A stretch of 64,000 nucleotides of DNA. It comes from Bordetella parapertussis. Lineage in GTDB: Bacteria; Pseudomonadota; Gammaproteobacteria; Burkholderiales; SG8-39. The position numbers were made by a program, and so were the translations under genes. Each line of letters begins with the position of its first letter. Within the stretch, counting starts at the first letter, position 1. The notes beneath the pieces are model-generated. The model did no database searches and was not told the origin of the DNA. It was given only the letters and a program-made list of their open reading frames with translations. The stretch is from assembly GCA_945862265.1 (NCBI GenBank), contig CAMAXP010000016.1, positions 26,108 through 90,107 on the forward strand, in the 5' to 3' direction. This document shows positions 62,891-64,000 of the stretch, one piece after another.

Positions 62891-64000
62891 ATGCAAAAAG
62901 CCGCCACCGCCGGGCCGATCCCGATCACCAGCAAGGACACGGTCTTCCCGATCCTGCTGTCGCTCGGCTTCTGCCACCTGCTCAACGACCTGATGCAGTC
63001 GCTGCTGCCGGCGCTCTACCCGATGCTCAAGGCGCAGCTGCACCTCGACTTCAGCCAGGTGGGGATGCTGACGCTGGCCTTCATGCTCACGGCGTCGCTG
63101 CTGCAGCCGCAGATCGGCATGTTCACCGACAAGAAACCCCTGCCGTATTCGCTGGCGGTGGGCATGGCGGGGACGCTGACGGGCCTGGTGCTCCTGTCGA
63201 TGGCTGAGAGCTACACCGCAGTGCTGCTGGCAGCGTGTTTCATCGGCACGGGCTCGGCCGTGTTCCACCCCGAAGCCTCGCGCGTCGCAAGGGCCGCCTC
63301 GGGCGGGCGCTACGGCATTGCGCAGTCGATCTTCCAGGTCGGCGGCAACCTAGGCGGGGCGATCGGCCCGCTGCTCGCGGCGTTCATCATCCTGCCGCGA
63401 GGCCAAGGATCGATCGCGTGGTTCTCGCTCGCGGCGCTGCTCGCGATGATGGTGCTTACCCGCGTGGGCATGTGGTACTCGGCGCGCCTGCGCGAAGCTC
63501 GCGCGGCGTACCCGCAGGGAAAGGACGCGAAACACGCGCCCCCGCCCGCCCCGGCCGCGGGCGTGGTGTTCTTCGTGGGCCTGCTGATGGTGCTGGTGTT
63601 CTCCAAGAACGCCTACAACTCCAGCATCACCACCTTCTTCACCTTCTACCTGATGGAACATTTCAGCCTGCCGGTGCGCGACTCGCAGGTGCAGCTCTTC
63701 GTCTACATGGCGGCGGTGGCGATGGGCACGCTGGTCGGCGGGCACATTTCCGACAAGATCGGCCGCCGCCCGATGATCTGGATCTCCATCCTCGGCGCGC
63801 TGCCCTTCACGCTGATGCTCCCTTATGCCAACCTCTTCTGGACCGGCGTGCTGACGATCGTGATCGCGCTGATGATGGCCTCGGCCTTCCCGGCGATCCT
63901 CGTCTACGCGCACGAACTGCTGCCCGGTCGCGTCGGGATGGTGTCGGGGATGTTCTTCGGGTTCTCGTTCGGCCTCGGCGGCCTTGCAGCAGCGGGCCTG
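62891..64000 (+). CDS. MFS transporter, fosmidomycin-resistance (Fsr)-like, 3' end outside window
   Basis: 370 codons are visible and the frame is open at the window edge. The N-terminal region CHLLNDLMQSLLPALYPML, then FSQVGMLTLAFMLTASLLQP and FHPEASRVARAASGGRYG are characteristic of the Fsr group; a further MFS loop appears as GGHISDKIGRRPM. About ten membrane helices are covered. Family members export drugs such as fosmidomycin, but most native substrates are unknown. The ATG at 62891 opens the frame (MQKAATAGPIPITSKD). Confidence 0.88.
   Translation, partial: MQKAATAGPIPITSKDTVFPILLSLGFCHLLNDLMQSLLPALYPMLKAQLHLDFSQVGMLTLAFMLTASLLQPQIGMFTDKKPLPYSLAVGMAGTLTGLVLLSMAESYTAVLLAACFIGTGSAVFHPEASRVARAASGGRYGIAQSIFQVGGNLGGAIGPLLAAFIILPRGQGSIAWFSLAALLAMMVLTRVGMWYSARLREARAAYPQGKDAKHAPPPAPAAGVVFFVGLLMVLVFSKNAYNSSITTFFTFYLMEHFSLPVRDSQVQLFVYMAAVAMGTLVGGHISDKIGRRPMIWISILGALPFTLMLPYANLFWTGVLTIVIALMMASAFPAILVYAHELLPGRVGMVSGMFFGFSFGLGGLAAAGL

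Overview
The window is about 64 kb of GC-rich DNA from a bacterium, most likely a betaproteobacterium (Burkholderiales or a relative). The basis for this is the overall coding style, the queA-tgt-yajC-secD-secF order, and above all five complete Bug/TctC-type periplasmic solute receptors plus a broken sixth copy, an expansion typical of that group. No phage, integrase, transposase, rRNA or CRISPR array was seen. One tRNA gene (Leu, anticodon CAA) is present.

Layout. 1-7 kb: the end of an FAD-dependent oxidoreductase gene, then an Rpf/DSF (diffusible signal factor) quorum-sensing cluster. rpfF on the plus strand faces a minus-strand rpfG-rpfC operon that ends with a haem-oxygenase-like (TENA/PqqC fold) gene. 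7-17 kb: housekeeping genes, namely tRNA-Leu, queA, tgt, yajC, secD and secF, a membrane-anchored spermidine-synthase-like protein, purB, a glutathione S-transferase and a small membrane protein. 17-28 kb: a two-partner secretion locus. It has a FecR-domain protein, a 2744-residue TpsA exoprotein with a 2.1-kb internal duplication and a low-complexity lysine-rich tail, and its TpsB transporter. 28-36.7 kb: rhodanese-like protein, DsbA-like oxidoreductase, mnmA, Nudix hydrolase, aminotransferase, a MacAB-like three-gene export system and corA.

36.7-49.4 kb: fourteen minus-strand genes with gaps of at most about 54 bp, probably one long catabolic operon. Its distal part reproduces the order tphC-A2-A3-B-A1 known from terephthalate degraders, followed by a 4-carboxymuconolactone decarboxylase-like protein and an omega-aminotransferase. 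The proximal part carries a second two-subunit Rieske dioxygenase, two more TctC receptors, RidA, DUF2889 and an acyl/aryl-CoA ligase. Together they look like uptake, dihydroxylation and rearomatisation of aromatic carboxylates; no ring-cleavage dioxygenase or regulator lies in the window.

49.5-54.4 kb: a small unknown gene with a strong terminator, an HTH protein with a histone-H1-like tail, an MlrC-type M81 peptidase, a response regulator, an ankyrin-repeat protein and a TonB-like protein. 54.4-62.7 kb: a dense toxin-antitoxin island. It holds a HEPN toxin with an MNT antitoxin that carries an extra N-terminal Phd/YefM domain, an orphan HTH antitoxin beside an internally deleted HigB-like toxin, ParE plus antitoxin, MazEF, a shortened DUF433 antitoxin, DUF4258 and DUF3293-like proteins, VapBC, a second HEPN/MNT pair and a HigA-like gene. 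Two complete tctC genes and a duplicated tctC 3' fragment are interspersed. 62.7-64 kb: a tiny membrane protein and a Fsr-like MFS transporter that runs off the window.
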